Assembly: GCA_030613285.1 (NCBI GenBank)
Contig: JAUWME010000126.1
Location: 1 to 6,938 of the forward strand
DNA from: Candidatus Zymogenus sp.
Lineage (GTDB): Bacteria > Desulfobacterota > Zymogenia > Zymogenales > Zymogenaceae
Reading direction: 5' to 3'
DNA: 6,938 bases
Position numbers and translations under genes: made by a program. The first letter of the stretch is position 1; each line of letters opens with the position of its first letter. Positions 5,214-6,938 of the stretch are shown in pieces. A model generated the notes under the pieces. It was not told the origin of the DNA, ran no database searches, and was given only the letters and a program-made list of their open reading frames with translations.

Positions 5214-6833
5214 ATGGAAGAGACATACGTTTATGATTATCTTGTAATTGGAAGCGGGATTGCAGGTCTTAGCTTTGCGTTAAAGGCATCGGAGACCGGA
5301 AGCGTTGCCATCATTACGAAGAAGGAAGATAAGGAGTCCAACACGAACTACGCACAGGGCGGGATTGCATCTGTAATGAGCAACTTAGATTCCTTTGAGT
5401 TTCACATCAAGGATACTCTAAACTGCGGGGCGGGAATATGTCATGATGATGTTGTTGAGATGGTTGTAAAAAGTGGCCCTGACATGATAAGAGAGCTGGT
5501 TGAGTCTGGGGCCAAGTTTTCGATGTTAGAAGAAGACGGTATGGATTCCTACGATCTGGGGATGGAAGGGGGTCATTCAAAGCGGCGAATCATTCATGCC
5601 AAAGACCTCACGGGAGCCGAGATAGAGAGGGCATTAATTGCAAGGGTCAGAGAGAAGGAAAACATCGATTTTTTTGAAAATCATATTGCAGTCAATCTCA
5701 TCACCGACCGCACAATATCATCCAAACCCGTGGTGCCAAAGAGAGTCTGGGGGGCATATGTGCTTGACACCATCAACGGGGGTGTCATGACATTTTCAGG
5801 TAAAATCACCTTTCTCGCTTCGGGAGGGGCTGGAAAGGTCTATCTTTATACATCAAACCCGGACATTGCCACAGGCGACGGCATCGCCATGGCATATCGG
5901 GTGGGGGCGAAGGTGGCAAATATGGAGTTTGTCCAGTTTCACCCCACCTGTCTATACCATCCCAAGGCGAAGTCGTTTCTTATCTCAGAAGCTGTCAGGG
6001 GTGAGGGGGGAATCCTTCGCCTTGCCAACGGTGAGGCGTTTATGAAAAAGTATAGCGATATGGCAGAGCTTGCCCCCAGGGACATCGTTGCCCGCTCCAT
6101 CGACGAGGAGCTAAAGAGGTCGGGTGATGACTGCGTCTTTCTGGACATCACAAAAAGGGAGGCGTCCTACATTAAAGATCGTTTTCCAAATATCTACGAG
6201 ACGTGCAAAGGGTTTGGAATTGACATGACGACCGATCCAATTCCCGTGGTTCCTGCGGCCCACTACATGTGCGGCGGGGTTGTTGTGGATAAGGAAGGCA
6301 AAAGCAGCATCGAGGGACTATACTGCGGGGGTGAGGTTACGATGACGGGTCTCCACGGGGCAAACAGGCTTGCGTCAAATTCGCTCCTTGAGGCGGTGGT
6401 GTATGCCGACAGAGCAGCTGCAAGCGCAAGAAAGGAGCTTGCAACCATCAAAGAAAATCCACCGAAGATTCCCCCCTGGGATCCTAAGGACGCTGTTGAC
6501 AGTGATGAAGAAGTTGTCATTTCCCAAAACTGGGACGAGGTGAGGAGGTTCATGTGGAACTACGTTGGGATTGTCAGGTCTGATAAAAGGCTTGAGCGGG
6601 CTATGAGGAGGTCCCGCTCCCTCCACAAGGAGATAACCGAATACTACTGGCATTTTACCATTACATCAGACCTCATTGAGCTGAGAAACATTGCCCTTTT
6701 GGCCGATATGATAATCAGGTCGGCAATGATGAGAAAGGAGAGCCGAGGACTCCACTACAACATTGATTATCCCGACAAGGATGACAAAAACTTTCATAGG
6801 GATACGGTTCTTGTGCGGGAAGACTGGGAGTGA
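5214..6833 (+). CDS. nadB: L-aspartate oxidase
   Basis: A cytoplasmic FAD enzyme that oxidises L-aspartate to iminoaspartate for quinolinate synthase, the first step of de novo NAD synthesis; oxygen or fumarate serves as acceptor. At 539 residues it matches the family length (E. coli 540). Seen in order: dinucleotide motif GSGIAG (13-18), TNYAQGGIA (44-52), MEGGHSKRRIIH with Glu118, the acidic residue typical of NadB rather than succinate dehydrogenase, SGGAGKVY (203-210), TGDGIAMAYRVGA (220-232), QFHPT with His243, APRDIVAR with Arg289, HYMCGG with His350, GANRLASNSLLEA with Arg385, and a C-terminal helical domain from about 435. I chose ATG 5214 over ATG 5205 (three residues longer) because AGGA is only one base from the latter. 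Hand-counted G+C reaches 55-60% in mid-gene, higher than its neighbours. nadA and nadC are not in the window. No clear terminator follows. Confidence 0.97.
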   Translation: MEETYVYDYLVIGSGIAGLSFALKASETGSVAIITKKEDKESNTNYAQGGIASVMSNLDSFEFHIKDTLNCGAGICHDDVVEMVVKSGPDMIRELVESGAKFSMLEEDGMDSYDLGMEGGHSKRRIIHAKDLTGAEIERALIARVREKENIDFFENHIAVNLITDRTISSKPVVPKRVWGAYVLDTINGGVMTFSGKITFLASGGAGKVYLYTSNPDIATGDGIAMAYRVGAKVANMEFVQFHPTCLYHPKAKSFLISEAVRGEGGILRLANGEAFMKKYSDMAELAPRDIVARSIDEELKRSGDDCVFLDITKREASYIKDRFPNIYETCKGFGIDMTTDPIPVVPAAHYMCGGVVVDKEGKSSIEGLYCGGEVTMTGLHGANRLASNSLLEAVVYADRAAASARKELATIKENPPKIPPWDPKDAVDSDEEVVISQNWDEVRRFMWNYVGIVRSDKRLERAMRRSRSLHKEITEYYWHFTITSDLIELRNIALLADMIIRSAMMRKESRGLHYNIDYPDKDDKNFHRDTVLVREDWE

Positions 6834-6870
6834 TTAGGCTAAAAAGTTGTTTTTTTATTGAATCTGATAT

Positions 6871-6906
6871 CCAACCGGGCCAACCAAACCAACCGGGCAA
6901 ACCGCG
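6871..6906. repeat. Degenerate 18-bp tandem repeat downstream of nadB
   Basis: Two units, 6871-6888 and 6889-6906, both begin CCAACCGGGC and agree at 14 of 18 positions. The block has no T on the plus strand and contrasts sharply with the T-rich sequence on either side. It does not form a usual terminator stem. Confidence 0.5.
6880..6894 (-). other. Two-tetrad G-quadruplex motif, near-identical to the thrombin-binding aptamer
   Basis: The minus strand reads GGTTGGTTTGGTTGG: four GG runs with loops TT, TTT, TT. The well-known thrombin-binding aptamer is the same except for TGT in the central loop. Further GG runs flank it on both sides. On the plus strand it is C-rich. It lies about 47 nt after the nadB stop, on the strand used as template for nadB. 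Folding in the cell is not shown. Confidence 0.55.
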
Positions 6907-6938
6907 GGTGTGAATTTGTTTTAAAAATCATATATGCG

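Noticed and set aside
6840..6860. T-run after nadB as an intrinsic terminator
   Set aside because: No GC-rich stem precedes the T-run, so it does not meet the terminator pattern.
5939..6900. Several minus-strand frames of 61-96 codons opposite and after nadB
   Set aside because: They are antisense to conserved NadB motifs, have no recognisable domains, and are explained by the higher G+C of nadB.

Overview
The window reads as a stretch of chromosome from a diderm (Gram-negative) bacterium. The best evidence is the LptF/LptG pair, the transmembrane half of the lipopolysaccharide exporter, together with a periplasmic lytic transglycosylase carrying a short DUF4124-like N-terminal module and a bacterial PgsA. 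The style (envelope genes beside NadB, a TPR protein fused to an AIM24-like domain, moderately AT-rich DNA at roughly 40% G+C by hand count in the minus-strand genes) is compatible with a deltaproteobacterial/Desulfobacterota-like lineage. That assignment is inference; no rRNA or other phylogenetic marker is present.

Layout. Five genes lie on the minus strand, read from right to left: a secreted lytic transglycosylase (4266-4913), a TPR/AIM24-like fusion protein with a TTG start (2833-4239), pgsA with a TTG or ATG start (2244-2840), then a 312-nt gap, lptF (684-1931) and lptG (1-687, cut by the window edge). The first three are spaced 26 nt apart or overlap and look like one transcription unit. 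lptF and lptG share an ATGA stop/start overlap and form a second unit, or a continuation of the first. On the plus strand, nadB (5214-6833, L-aspartate oxidase) is divergent from the transglycosylase across an extremely AT-rich region of about 300 nt that holds back-to-back promoter candidates, A/T-tracts and several dyads.

How the genes relate. The minus-strand block is about the envelope: peptidoglycan cleavage (SLT), a possible scaffold protein of unknown role (TPR/AIM24), phosphatidylglycerol-phosphate synthesis (PgsA) and LPS export (LptF/LptG). NadB is the first enzyme of de novo NAD synthesis and is functionally separate.

The coding part is mostly recognisable housekeeping. I see no defence system, mobile element, CRISPR array, rRNA or intact tRNA. 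The less ordinary signals are the TPR/AIM24 architecture, a structured block in the pgsA-lptF gap whose hairpin fits the strand opposite to the operon, a leader hairpin before nadB, the A-tract-rich divergent region, and a G-rich minus-strand motif after nadB that differs by one base from the thrombin-binding aptamer quadruplex.
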